Source: a virus
Reading direction: 5' to 3' (one strand)
Virus record (IMG/VR): IMGVR_UViG_3300049893_001613
Span: 1 to 64,000 of that record
DNA: 64,000 nucleotides
Position 1 is the stretch's first letter. Each line of letters starts with the position of its first letter. The notes under the pieces were generated by a model. The model worked only from the letters and a program-made list of their open reading frames with translations, did not search any database and was not told the origin of the DNA. The translations under genes and the position numbers were made by a program. This document shows, piece after piece, positions 38,992 to 48,340 of this stretch.

Positions 38992-39138
38992 ATGAAACCA
39001 CTATTTTGCCCAGTTTGTCACAAACCGGTTGAAGTACCTGAGTTCGTGAAAGAAAACCAACATTCTATTAAAACAGAAAAAGGAGTTAAAGTAGAGTGTC
39101 CTCATTGTAAACGAGGAAAAGTAAAGTATGCACCATGA
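38992..39138 (+). CDS. Small zinc-ribbon protein
   Basis: 48 aa with CPVC near the start and CPHC near residue 36, a clear zinc ribbon, and a basic end. ATGA overlap with the next gene. May be a small appendage or assembly factor. Confidence 0.7.
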   Translation: MKPLFCPVCHKPVEVPEFVKENQHSIKTEKGVKVECPHCKRGKVKYAP

Positions 39139-39719
39139 TAGTACAATTCGAAATATTAGATACTGAAGCTAACAGAATACTGGCAGTATTACCTTCTATT
39201 GGGTTTGTTTATGATGCTGCTTCTGCAGTATCAGAAACTCAACAGAAGTGGGATTTCTTCGTGCAAAAAACACTTGATGGTTGGGATAGCGAGGTATTCA
39301 ATTACGAAAGGTCTTTAGCTATTGCTGATGAGCCTAATGACACAGCAGCAGAACAAGCAACCAGATACGTGATGGTGAAAGATACTATTAGACACGATCA
39401 TGAAAAAGACTGGGTTGCTAATGAAGAATTAAAGATAGGACAAGTAAGACTTTCAGCTGGTAAACGGTATATAGTAGTACAAGATCACACAACACAAGTT
39501 GGGTGGGAGCCTGCTAATGTACCAGCTTTGTTTGTTGAGAAACCACTTCCAAATGATGGTGAATTATATCCTGACTGGATACAACCAACAGGAGCACACG
39601 ATGCATATAAGATAGGGGACAAAGTACACTATGTACCAACAGATAAGAACTACGAGAGTTTAATAAATGCAAACGTATGGAGTCCGGAGGTTTACCCTGC
39701 TGGATGGAAAGAAATTTAA
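39135..39719 (+). CDS. Appendage protein with carbohydrate-binding C-terminus
   Basis: 194 aa. The N-terminal half is helical/beta; residues 145-194 (YPDWIQPTGAHDAYKIGDKV...NVWSPEVYPAGWKEI) form a CBM5/12-like module with four aromatic residues. This suggests binding to a host-surface or environmental polysaccharide. Confidence 0.72.
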   Translation: MIVQFEILDTEANRILAVLPSIGFVYDAASAVSETQQKWDFFVQKTLDGWDSEVFNYERSLAIADEPNDTAAEQATRYVMVKDTIRHDHEKDWVANEELKIGQVRLSAGKRYIVVQDHTTQVGWEPANVPALFVEKPLPNDGELYPDWIQPTGAHDAYKIGDKVHYVPTDKNYESLINANVWSPEVYPAGWKEI

Positions 39720-39722
39720 ACT

Positions 39723-40901
39723 ATGGCAGCAAGATATTGGGTAGGTGGAGGATCATCAGCAAACTGGAATGCAACTGGTAATACAAACTGGTCTGCAACT
39801 TCAGGAGGTGCTGGAAATGCGTCTGTACCAGGCGCTAGTGATGATGTTTACTTTGATGGGGCTGGTGCTAGTGGAAATACAGCTAGCACGGTGAGCGTTG
39901 GACTTACAATAAACACGCTAACATTTACAGCAGGTTATACAGTGAATGTCACTTGTAATGGGTCAATTCAAATTCAAGGAACCGTATTTACAGACAACTC
40001 AGCACACGGGTGGTCTGGCACTGGAAATATTCAATTTCTTGGTAGTATAACTGTAACTAGTAATGGAAAAATAATGCCATTACCGATTTTCTTGTCTACT
40101 CCAACTGGTACCCACACTATAACATTAGTTGGAGATTGGACATTAACTGGAAATTTTGCCATTGGTTCATTAGGAACTAAAATACTAAATAAAACTACCA
40201 CTGAAGTTTTGTACTTAGGTAACGGTCTAAACGGAACAGGGGGAGCAAGTGGTACGTTAGATATAGTACTAACGGGCGGGACTTGGAACGGAAGTGGTGC
40301 AATACTAGGGTGTAATTTAACATTACAAGGAAACATAACAGCATCTTCAACAATAGGTTTTGGCGGAGGTAAAACATTACTTTATTCTTCTGGAACTATT
40401 ACTACTACAGGTTCTACTATGACCCTGACTAGTTGTACTATAAACACACCAGGAATTACCTGGAATACATTACAAGTAGCTTCTCCAAACCAAACCTTTA
40501 CTCTATCCGCTTTATTACAAGCGACTAGATTTCAAAATAATGGAGATGGAGCCGCAGGTGTTATCTTTACTGGAACCTATGGGTTTACTGTTGCTACTTT
40601 TTCCTGGACTGTTCCTTCAGCAGCGACTATAAGTTTTAAAGAGAGTCTGACATACACAGTAACAACGTCTCTATCTTGTTTTTCAAGCAGAGTAGGAAGT
40701 ATTATAGTTTTTACGTCTGCTCATGCTTCAACCAAAGCAATTATAACTCTACAGAACGGAGCGTCATGTAATTGTCTTGCATCTTTTACAAGAATAGACG
40801 CGAGTGGAGGCAGGCCGATAAGAACATTTTTTGGAACAATAACAGATTGTGTTAACATCGAAAGATGTGATGATTTATTCACAGTAGCATCAGCAGCGTA
40901 A
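39723..40901 (+). CDS. Beta-helix-like appendage protein, paralog 1
   Basis: 392 aa, rich in T, S, G, N, with short repeated strands (GNWS/GNTNW openings, then many TxT ladders) as in right-handed beta-helices. The C-terminal ~90 residues (FTSAHASTKAIITLQNG, FTRIDASGG) are nearly the same as in the next gene. Likely a receptor-binding or tailspike-type product. Confidence 0.65.
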   Translation: MAARYWVGGGSSANWNATGNTNWSATSGGAGNASVPGASDDVYFDGAGASGNTASTVSVGLTINTLTFTAGYTVNVTCNGSIQIQGTVFTDNSAHGWSGTGNIQFLGSITVTSNGKIMPLPIFLSTPTGTHTITLVGDWTLTGNFAIGSLGTKILNKTTTEVLYLGNGLNGTGGASGTLDIVLTGGTWNGSGAILGCNLTLQGNITASSTIGFGGGKTLLYSSGTITTTGSTMTLTSCTINTPGITWNTLQVASPNQTFTLSALLQATRFQNNGDGAAGVIFTGTYGFTVATFSWTVPSAATISFKESLTYTVTTSLSCFSSRVGSIIVFTSAHASTKAIITLQNGASCNCLASFTRIDASGGRPIRTFFGTITDCVNIERCDDLFTVASAA

Positions 40902-40904
40902 GAT

Positions 40905-42044
40905 ATGGCCATAAATAGATTTACAAACGCAGCAGGAGGTAACACTTGGGGAACAGCGGGTAACTGGTCACAAGGAACTGTACCTACAGCTAATGATGGT
41001 CATGTAACTACATTTGACGCCACATCCCCCAACTGTACTGTAAACGCAAGCAACAGAGTTTGTAATAATATTGATTTCACTGGTTATACTAACACTATAA
41101 CTATGACATTTATAATTACTGTATCTGGTAATATTACTTTCAGTTCAGGAATGATTGTAGCTGGTAGTGCTGTAATGCAAGTAAATGCTACATCAACAAT
41201 GTCTGGTACTGGATGGACTAACGGTTTTACTGTTTCAGCAACTTGTACAATTACATTATCATCAAATGTTACGATAACGGGAACATTTACAGTTAATTTA
41301 AACGTAACAGCAACGGTAAACTGGACAACATCAGAGATACTAAGAATAGGTGGATTAACTCAATCTGGGTTAAATGCTGTACTTGGAGGCACAGCAGAAG
41401 TTAGATTAACAGGAGGAACATGGGTATGCTCTACATCTGGCGGTGTAATTGGTAGTAGAACTTTTGGTTTTGATGGCGCTGTTACAATTAACGGAACTTG
41501 TAATTTACCAAACGGATTTACTGGTACATTAAAATGGTATAGTGGCACATTACTTGTTTCAGGTTCAACAGTTCAAATTTCAGATTCTTGTACTATAGAT
41601 TTTGCTGGCGGTATTCTCGGTGGAGTAACTTTTTCGGGAAGCTCTAAAACATTTACCATTAATTCATTACTTACTTGTGCCACAATAACTTTTGGAGGCA
41701 CAACATCAAACATTATTGCAGGTACAGCAGGGTTTACTTGTGATACATTAAATTGTACTCAAGTAACAACACATACTGTTACACTAAAAGAGGCTATAAC
41801 CTATACCATAACAACTGCATTTAATTGCTATACATCAAGAGTTGGAGCAAGTGTTTTATTCACCTCTGCTCACGCATCAACAAAAGCAATTTTAACTTTA
41901 GTAAATCCATCATCATGCAATGTGCTGGCAAATTTTACCCGTATAGACGCAAGTGGGGGTAGGACTATTAACACCTTCAACGGAACATTGACCGATTGTA
42001 CGAACGTAAGGAGTTTTCATGACAGACAAACAGCCAACATATGA
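40905..42044 (+). CDS. Beta-helix-like appendage protein, paralog 2
   Basis: 379 aa. Same layout as its upstream neighbour; the C-terminal FTSAHASTKAILTLVNPSSC and NFTRIDASGG parts match, while the N-terminal halves differ. A tandem duplication with diversification of the exposed half is the simplest reading. 4-nt overlap with the next gene. Confidence 0.65.
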   Translation: MAINRFTNAAGGNTWGTAGNWSQGTVPTANDGHVTTFDATSPNCTVNASNRVCNNIDFTGYTNTITMTFIITVSGNITFSSGMIVAGSAVMQVNATSTMSGTGWTNGFTVSATCTITLSSNVTITGTFTVNLNVTATVNWTTSEILRIGGLTQSGLNAVLGGTAEVRLTGGTWVCSTSGGVIGSRTFGFDGAVTINGTCNLPNGFTGTLKWYSGTLLVSGSTVQISDSCTIDFAGGILGGVTFSGSSKTFTINSLLTCATITFGGTTSNIIAGTAGFTCDTLNCTQVTTHTVTLKEAITYTITTAFNCYTSRVGASVLFTSAHASTKAILTLVNPSSCNVLANFTRIDASGGRTINTFNGTLTDCTNVRSFHDRQTANI

Positions 42045-42406
42045 TACTTTGGTTAATTTACATACTACTTGACGCTGGGTTTAACTGGTGGTTAATTGAA
42101 AAGAAGAAGACGGAACCAGATTACCTCTGGTTAACAATTGGCCGGTGGTTCTTCATGATCCTTACCGGTATCAGTGTACCCATTGAGGATGAAGCAGGAT
42201 TAGGTCTTTGGGTATTATATACTTCTACAAGCTTCTGGATTTTCTTTGACCTGTTAATTAACTGGTTCCGGAAAAAACCAGTCTTCTATCGCGGAGAAAA
42301 CAGTAAGATTGACCAGTTTGGTAACAAGTTCCCAATTCCTTACTTTATACTCAAACTGGCAGCTTTGGGAGGGATGGCTGTAGCAATAATAAATTTACTC
42401 AAATAA
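42041..42406 (+). CDS. Multi-pass membrane protein
   Basis: 121 aa, about three membrane helices (ILWLIYILLDAGFNWWLI; WVLYTSTSFWIFFDLLINWF; LKLAALGGMAVAIINLL). ATGA coupling to the spike gene. Holin-like or superinfection-related roles are possible; nothing decisive. Confidence 0.65.
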   Translation: MILWLIYILLDAGFNWWLIEKKKTEPDYLWLTIGRWFFMILTGISVPIEDEAGLGLWVLYTSTSFWIFFDLLINWFRKKPVFYRGENSKIDQFGNKFPIPYFILKLAALGGMAVAIINLLK

Positions 42407-42456
42407 TTGCAAGATTCGGTAATAAGCTCTATATTGCGGGCTAATTTCAATAAACT

Positions 42457-42720
42457 ATGGAAAACACTATTAAATTAAGACCTCTACAGTTAGAACAACT
42501 AAGTAAGATCAGAGCTCAAAGAACACAACTGACAAAGACCCTCCAGGAAGCCGACCAGAGAGAAAAGGACTTATTGGCCTTATTCTTTGAAGAAGCTGGA
42601 ATTAAAGGAAATATAGGTGGTGTAGCCTTAAACGGTGACACCCTGAGTTTTACAGTACAGGTTCCGGAAGCAAAGCCAGTAAAAAAGTTAAAAGAGAAGA
42701 AAATTAAAGAGGTTGTCTAA
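42457..42720 (+). CDS. Coiled-coil protein
   Basis: 87 aa. Residues 5-48 form a heptad coil (LRPLQLEQLSKIRAQRTQLT), then a small beta region and a Lys-rich tail. A TATATTGC sequence 14 nt upstream may be a weak promoter. Stop overlaps next ATG. Confidence 0.6.
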   Translation: MENTIKLRPLQLEQLSKIRAQRTQLTKTLQEADQREKDLLALFFEEAGIKGNIGGVALNGDTLSFTVQVPEAKPVKKLKEKKIKEVV

Positions 42721-43262
42721 TGTTCACGTTTACAAGAACCAACAATACTGTAAAAGTAGGAATAGACGTGGCGGGAAGTACAGATGATGTGATCTTCCTG
42801 TCACCAGCTTCCCTTGTTGGTACTCGTAACGGACAGATTTACATTAACCAGGGGAAAGAAGAACCTTTTTATCCAGTAGCAGGAGCTTTCATTGTATCAC
42901 CTTTGAGTGTGAATGGGAGACCGGCTGATGATGCGGTTACTGTAGCAGAATGGTTAATAGACACTTACTTCTACGGACCAGATTACCCAATTAGTGGGGG
43001 ATCTAGTTGGCCAGTAGACTACGCGACAAGTGGGTTACAAACCTCTCAATTAAGTGAAATACAAAGTATTGACACCAGATTAGAGACTCTGAACGATAAG
43101 ACAGCAAGTAATCTGGTAACTGAAGCCCACGACTCAAAAGAGTTCGTATACTATGGAAATGGTGATATTGATTATATCAGCTATAAACTAGGGGTAACAG
43201 AGGTAGCCCGAATAACATTTAATTATACAGGTGATGACCTGACTTCAATGGTAAAAACATAA
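42720..43262 (+). CDS. Virion-associated hypothetical protein
   Basis: 180 aa, beta-rich (FTFTRTNNTVKVGIDVAGST) with a short helical segment (SEIQSIDTRLETLNDKT) that may form a trimeric coil, then a closing beta part. Looks like a short fibre or baseplate-type component. Not recognised. Confidence 0.6.
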   Translation: MFTFTRTNNTVKVGIDVAGSTDDVIFLSPASLVGTRNGQIYINQGKEEPFYPVAGAFIVSPLSVNGRPADDAVTVAEWLIDTYFYGPDYPISGGSSWPVDYATSGLQTSQLSEIQSIDTRLETLNDKTASNLVTEAHDSKEFVYYGNGDIDYISYKLGVTEVARITFNYTGDDLTSMVKT

Positions 43263-43266
43263 TACT

Positions 43267-43527
43267 ATGTGGACAAGATTTAAAGCATGGATAAAAGACT
43301 TATTTGCGTCTAAAAAGACTGCCAGGTACGTAGTTGTAGCTTGTAAAAGTATGCCTAGTTTACTGGGTATGAGAACTATTGGTAAACCAGCTGTTAATAA
43401 ACCATCAATCTTTATAGGATCTAAAAATCAATATAGAACAATAAAACCAATTCAGATAATCTCACAGAATGGAGATTTAGAAATCTATACTGAACATCTT
43501 TTTTTAACAGTACAAAAAATCAAATAA
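43267..43527 (+). CDS. Small basic protein
   Basis: 86 aa, starts with an amphipathic helix (MWTRFKAWIKDLFASKKTAR) that could touch membranes, then beta strands. Not recognised. Confidence 0.55.
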   Translation: MWTRFKAWIKDLFASKKTARYVVVACKSMPSLLGMRTIGKPAVNKPSIFIGSKNQYRTIKPIQIISQNGDLEIYTEHLFLTVQKIK

Positions 43528-43531
43528 TACA

Positions 43532-43972
43532 ATGAGTAAAGGTAATACTTTCGAGAATGATCTTCTCCAACTAATTTTCAACAATGTTGACATCGCTGAT
43601 ATAGGTGATGCTGGTGGTCTGCAAAATTCAGCGACTGCAGGTAGTTTATACGTAGCGCTACATACAGGTGATCCTGGTGAAGCTGGTACAGCTGCAACTT
43701 CAGAAGCTGCTTATGGCTCCTATGCCAGGGTAGCTGTTGCCAGATCTGGCGCAGGCTGGACCGTTGCAACAAACACAGCAACTAACTTTGCCTTGATTCA
43801 GTTTCCTGAATGTAGTTCAGGATCAGAAACTATCACACACGTTTCTATAACAACAGCTTCAAGTGGTGCCAGTAAGATCTTATACAGTGGAGCACTTACA
43901 GCTCCACGTGCTATCAGTGCTGGTATCCAACCACAGTTCGCTGCTTCAGCACTTACTGTAACAGAAGACTAA
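43532..43972 (+). CDS. Phage tail-fibre-associated (Gp80-like) protein
   Basis: 146 aa. The pattern SLYVALHTGDPGEAGTAAT and YGSYARVAVARSGAGW is that of the small 'tail fibre protein' family seen in many phages, a beta-sandwich of about 140 residues. Function in the virion is structural. Confidence 0.75.
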   Translation: MSKGNTFENDLLQLIFNNVDIADIGDAGGLQNSATAGSLYVALHTGDPGEAGTAATSEAAYGSYARVAVARSGAGWTVATNTATNFALIQFPECSSGSETITHVSITTASSGASKILYSGALTAPRAISAGIQPQFAASALTVTED

Positions 43973-43988
43973 ACTAACTAAATAAACT

Positions 43989-44180
43989 ATGTATAAATGC
44001 TCAAAATGTCATTTAGCAGTTATTGTCTTACCCGGCCAGGAGCCGATAAGAGCATGTAACTGTACTAAAGAAGATGGGACAAAAGCGACAATAATTGTAG
44101 ATATAAACTCTACTTTAGAAGGAACAAGCACAGCTGGAGTAGGAACTACCATCAGACAACCTAAAGTAACACTTGGATAA
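43989..44180 (+). CDS. Small zinc-ribbon-like protein
   Basis: 63 aa with CSKC near the start and CNC around residue 28, then a flexible Thr/Gly tail. Metal binding likely. Stop overlaps next ATG. Confidence 0.6.
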   Translation: MYKCSKCHLAVIVLPGQEPIRACNCTKEDGTKATIIVDINSTLEGTSTAGVGTTIRQPKVTLG

Positions 44181-45043
44181 TGGCTGGATTTAAAACCATA
44201 GGTGAAGTAGTAGATACGGAATTAAACGGGAGTGTAAGAGATTACATCTGGCGTAAGACTCCGTCACAAGCTACTACTTCCGGTATCTGGTTTGACCTGT
44301 CAATGTCACCTGGGATGCCTGTACCTAAGTACTGGTTTGATGCAGCTCCTTTAACAGCCCGCGTAATAACACAAGCTGCTGATGGAGGTTTCTATCACGG
44401 CCCTAATGTCAGTCCTTCTGAGAAGTACTTACGTAAGATAACTACTCAAGCTAGCGCTGCAACAGCTTTGCCAATGAATGCTATCCTGTGCGATTATCTG
44501 CTTTATTATCCTACCATAGATGATGGTACAACAGATGAACAGGTGATGGATAACACTACCACGTTATCTAGGTATACAGACGGACAAGGAGTTAGAATAA
44601 TAGCTGTGACTACAGGAGCTAGAACAGGTGGACAAACTTTTACTGTTAAATATACGAACTCAGCCGGAGTTTCTGGTAGGATTTCACAAGTTGTTACACA
44701 AAATACAGCAACTACTTTGGGTAGTATAACAACAAGTAACACAACAGCCACTGGAGGAGCTGATCCGTTCATTCCTCTTCAGGATGGTGATAGTGGTGTA
44801 AGATACATCGAATCAGTAACAATGACAGGTGTAGACACCGGTATCTTTAGTTTGATACTTGTTAAACCATTAGTACAGACTTGCTTCAGAGCATTAGATG
44901 TACAATACGAAAAAGACTTATTAATACCAACAACAGATTTGGTAAAAATACAAGACAACGCCTTTTTAAACTTTTTAGTACTACCTTTAGGAACATTGGC
45001 TGCTACTGTTTTAAGAGGAGATTTAAAAGTAATATGGAATTAA
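44180..45043 (+). CDS. Appendage protein, paralog of the next gene
   Basis: 287 aa, beta-rich. Segments YTDGQGVRIIAVTT, FIPLQDGDSGVRYIESV and LRGDLKVIWN line up with YTNGAGVQAIIFNS, MPLQAGDSGIAEINTI and MLTTVWR in the following protein, which carries an extra domain. Probably capsid or tail decoration. Confidence 0.62.
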   Translation: MAGFKTIGEVVDTELNGSVRDYIWRKTPSQATTSGIWFDLSMSPGMPVPKYWFDAAPLTARVITQAADGGFYHGPNVSPSEKYLRKITTQASAATALPMNAILCDYLLYYPTIDDGTTDEQVMDNTTTLSRYTDGQGVRIIAVTTGARTGGQTFTVKYTNSAGVSGRISQVVTQNTATTLGSITTSNTTATGGADPFIPLQDGDSGVRYIESVTMTGVDTGIFSLILVKPLVQTCFRALDVQYEKDLLIPTTDLVKIQDNAFLNFLVLPLGTLAATVLRGDLKVIWN

Positions 45044-45055
45044 AATAAAAACACA

Positions 45056-46231
45056 ATGCCAGGATTTGCAAGTAATGATCAGATAATAGAAGCCCTTAGT
45101 TTAGGGCAAAAGTTCGATGCCACATTTGGTAAGAACTTTAACCCGACAGCCGCAGCAGTAGCCAACGAATGGCATACTCTTTTTAGAGGCGCTGGTAACC
45201 CACCAGCAGATGCTATTTTCAATGCGGGCACTAACTTAACGTTTCAACCTGTAGAAGACGACACAGCTTCAGCTGGAGCACTTCAACATGGCGGAGACGT
45301 TCAACCAACATATTACAAGTACTTATTAAGTGGTCACGCTGTTACAGCGGCAGCTACCGTAGTACCAGCCACACTAGCCTTGTTAGATGTTATTGGTTTT
45401 TACAGAGTAACATCTGTGACAACTACTACAGCGCAAGCCACAACAAACACAATATCTACTAGAACGGCTACATTTACTGCTGATGCCAGTACAGATGTGA
45501 TAACATACACATCAACAACAAGTATTCCCAGTAATTTATTAACGGGGACAAGATGTAGAACGTCCACCACAACAACACTACCGGGAGGATTAGCTGCCGC
45601 TACAGATTATTATCTGATTCGGGTTAGCGATACTACTGCTAAATTAGCAACCTCTTATGCCAACGCAATTGCAGGAACAGCTATTAACATCACAGATGCT
45701 GGTACAGGTACACACACCTTAAACTGGCTTTTGCCAAGATACACTAATGGAGCAGGGGTTCAAGCTATTATTTTTAACTCGAACGCTACTGCTTTGGGTG
45801 GAGCAACTCCTAACATGAGTTTAGGTTATACTAACTCAGCTCAAGCAACATCAAGAGCAACACCAACGGTATTGCCTATTGGAAAAACAGCAGCATCAAA
45901 TTCGCATATAATTTATACGGGGGCTACTGGTACAGGGAAGTACAATTACATGATGCCTTTACAGGCCGGTGATTCTGGTATTGCTGAGATAAACACTATT
46001 CAAAATTCAGTATCTTATGTCTCTGGTGAATACACAGTGGCTCTTGTAAAAGAGTTAGCTAGATTCCCTCTTAGCACACTTGGCTTAGCTTCAGAAAGAA
46101 ACTTTATCTTTGAGTATCCGTCTATGCCTAGAATCTATGATGGAGCGGCTTTGTACTTTGCATTAGGTTCTGGTGTTGCTACACCCGCATCATCAGCAAT
46201 AAGTGGAATGCTAACAACAGTTTGGAGATAA
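45056..46231 (+). CDS. Appendage protein with inserted domain
   Basis: 391 aa. Shares its ends with the 287-aa upstream protein but has a ~100-residue insertion around 130-230 (FTADASTDVITYTSTTSI ... AGTAINITDAGTGTHTL), a module that recurs in phage virion proteins. Stop overlaps next start. Confidence 0.62.
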   Translation: MPGFASNDQIIEALSLGQKFDATFGKNFNPTAAAVANEWHTLFRGAGNPPADAIFNAGTNLTFQPVEDDTASAGALQHGGDVQPTYYKYLLSGHAVTAAATVVPATLALLDVIGFYRVTSVTTTTAQATTNTISTRTATFTADASTDVITYTSTTSIPSNLLTGTRCRTSTTTTLPGGLAAATDYYLIRVSDTTAKLATSYANAIAGTAINITDAGTGTHTLNWLLPRYTNGAGVQAIIFNSNATALGGATPNMSLGYTNSAQATSRATPTVLPIGKTAASNSHIIYTGATGTGKYNYMMPLQAGDSGIAEINTIQNSVSYVSGEYTVALVKELARFPLSTLGLASERNFIFEYPSMPRIYDGAALYFALGSGVATPASSAISGMLTTVWR

Positions 46232-47103
46232 TGCTACTCACTAACTATCTTACGATTTATCAACTTTTAGGTCATCAACATAGTGGCCAGACAGCACCTA
46301 TGGTGTATAGGAAACCAGAGGTGATGCGGAACTTCTTTTCAGGGGATAGTTATGATGCAACAGTAGTAGCTCAAAGAAAAAGAGATAGTTTCTCTACAGG
46401 CACAAATCCTCCTTACTCTTACGTGCTAGGGGCAAAAGGCGGGCTGCTAAGTTCAACAACTACTATAAATGGAGAGGGGGAACTCACACCAGGCTCTCTC
46501 GCTATGGGTAGAGCTATTGCTTCAAGCTTAACAGGAAGCGGAGAAATAACAACACCTAATTTATCGCTTGTTGTTTCTATGGCATCTGCTATAACAGCTC
46601 TGGGGATTATCTCCGGAGCTTCAATGGTAGGTTCTATTTCGATGGCAGCTACTATAGCAGGGTCAGGAAGTATAACTTCTTCACTCAGCTTGATTTCAAG
46701 TATTGTAGCTGATCTGATTGGAAGTGGAACTGTGACCGGTAACTTAAAAGGCACTGCAAGCATGGAAGCTGATATCTTTGTAAACCAGTCAGAAGCCACA
46801 ACACAAGAACTGGCAGCTGCAGTATGGAATGCGTTAGCAGCTCAGTTTAATGCTCCAGGTACGATGGGAGAAGCTATGGGGGCCGCAGGATCTGCAGGAG
46901 ATCCCTGGATTACTAACTTACCAGGTGGTTATGGGGCTGGTTCAGCAGGTTACATTTTAGGTAACTTATTAGCAAGTATTCCTGATTCTGTGTGGGATGA
47001 ATTAAAAACAGCTCATACTACTACTGATAGCTATGGTAAAATAGTACAGGATACAGAAACACAAATAAAGAAATTGAAGACATTACTACTAGCTTTGTCA
47101 TAA
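46231..47103 (+). CDS. Repeat-containing virion protein
   Basis: 290 aa from ATG at 46231. Residues 70-180 hold imperfect ~20-residue repeats (LTGSGEITTPNLSLVVSMAS; IAGSGSITSSLSLISSIVAD), and the C-terminal part has the AVWNALAAQFNAPGTMGEAM motif common in phage tail and baseplate proteins, followed by a short coil. Confidence 0.62.
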   Translation: MLLTNYLTIYQLLGHQHSGQTAPMVYRKPEVMRNFFSGDSYDATVVAQRKRDSFSTGTNPPYSYVLGAKGGLLSSTTTINGEGELTPGSLAMGRAIASSLTGSGEITTPNLSLVVSMASAITALGIISGASMVGSISMAATIAGSGSITSSLSLISSIVADLIGSGTVTGNLKGTASMEADIFVNQSEATTQELAAAVWNALAAQFNAPGTMGEAMGAAGSAGDPWITNLPGGYGAGSAGYILGNLLASIPDSVWDELKTAHTTTDSYGKIVQDTETQIKKLKTLLLALS

Positions 47104-47104
47104 C

Positions 47105-47764
47105 ATGAACATCTCATTAAACCAAATAGCTGATCTTTTAGCTGACCGTGTCGGCCAGCCCTTTAACAACCCTCTCAAAGAGGAGTTAAAAGTAATCATT
47201 AATTACAAGCGTGCTGACTGGATACAAAAAGTAATCGACAAGCATCCTGAACAAAGAAGATTTTTCCTGCGTGACTTTTCAGTGGAACTGGAACGGGTGG
47301 ACAAAGCGGAATGTCCAGTAGAGGTGGACTGTACAGTACTGAGGACAGTAGATACAGTTCCACTCCCCGTCAGAACCAGTTATGGTTTGTTTGACTACGT
47401 GGGAGATCCGGATAAATCAGATGCTTACTCATATACTACTCCAGACCAGTTAACCTGGGTATTGAAGTATGGATCTAAGTACACCAAGGACAGACCTAAG
47501 TATTTCTATGTAAACGAATACGTATACGTCTACAATGAAGATAGCCTCGAGTTCCTGAACATACGTGGTATCTGGCCTGATCAGCGTCTGTTAAACAGAT
47601 TCTTATGTGACGATAAACCATGTTACACTGATGATGACCAATACGATATTCCTGAAGACATCTTAAATACCATGATGGCTGATATTCTGAGAAATGAGCT
47701 GAAACTACTCATAGCTCCGGAGACAGGTGAAGTAACTGTAGATAAACCAGAAACTAAACAATAA
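47105..47764 (+). CDS. Ring/adaptor-type tail protein
   Basis: 219 aa. Helical N-terminus (LADRVGQPFNNPLKEELKVI), beta middle, helical C-terminus (EDILNTMMADILRNELKLLI). This is the usual build of connector-ring proteins in crAss-like phages, and the gene begins the block that leads to the large tail protein. Assignment by position and shape. Confidence 0.6.
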   Translation: MNISLNQIADLLADRVGQPFNNPLKEELKVIINYKRADWIQKVIDKHPEQRRFFLRDFSVELERVDKAECPVEVDCTVLRTVDTVPLPVRTSYGLFDYVGDPDKSDAYSYTTPDQLTWVLKYGSKYTKDRPKYFYVNEYVYVYNEDSLEFLNIRGIWPDQRLLNRFLCDDKPCYTDDDQYDIPEDILNTMMADILRNELKLLIAPETGEVTVDKPETKQ

Positions 47765-48339
47765 TGGAAGCCGAACTAACTAAACAAGGAAAGAAGATTG
47801 TGACTCCCAAAGCTCATTCTACCAGGGAGATGTACAACTACTATAAGTTAAAGAATCCTCAGTCCAAGGAACCATACTGGATGTTCAAAGAAGTAATTGC
47901 ACGCTTTAATAAGAAAGCATCAGACGCAGTCATCTTTGGTCAGGTACTAAACTTTGGAAACAGAATAGGAAACCTACTGATTAAAAAGATCAGAAGAAAC
48001 TACGAGAAACCTGAGGTGGATTGGGGAGAGAGTAAAAGAATGAAAGCCGAGATTATTAAGGCTGGATTAGAACCAAGGAAAGCTGGGGAAACTACTGGGC
48101 ACGCGTGGCTCGTATATTTTTCAGATCCTTGGTACCTGCGATGGGCTTGGAGCAAGAAGCGTATCTGTAAGGTGAAAAACCAAACAGTTTACAAGTTTGT
48201 TCCAACCGGTAACAGAAGTAAAACAGCTGGTGACAACTCACCATCTAAATTAGGTAACCGTGGTAAACTGGTACTGGCTAACAAGCTAAATCCAAGCTTA
48301 CACATGGTGTACGAAAATCACATGAGTAAACAAGATTAA
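47764..48339 (+). CDS. Conserved structural-block protein
   Basis: 191 aa, basic, alpha/beta. Middle part ARFNKKASDAVIFGQVLNFG suggests a connector or assembly factor. Sits between two ring-type genes with 1-nt overlaps, as similar proteins do in related phages. Not recognised. Confidence 0.62.
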   Translation: MEAELTKQGKKIVTPKAHSTREMYNYYKLKNPQSKEPYWMFKEVIARFNKKASDAVIFGQVLNFGNRIGNLLIKKIRRNYEKPEVDWGESKRMKAEIIKAGLEPRKAGETTGHAWLVYFSDPWYLRWAWSKKRICKVKNQTVYKFVPTGNRSKTAGDNSPSKLGNRGKLVLANKLNPSLHMVYENHMSKQD

Positions 48340-48340
48340 T

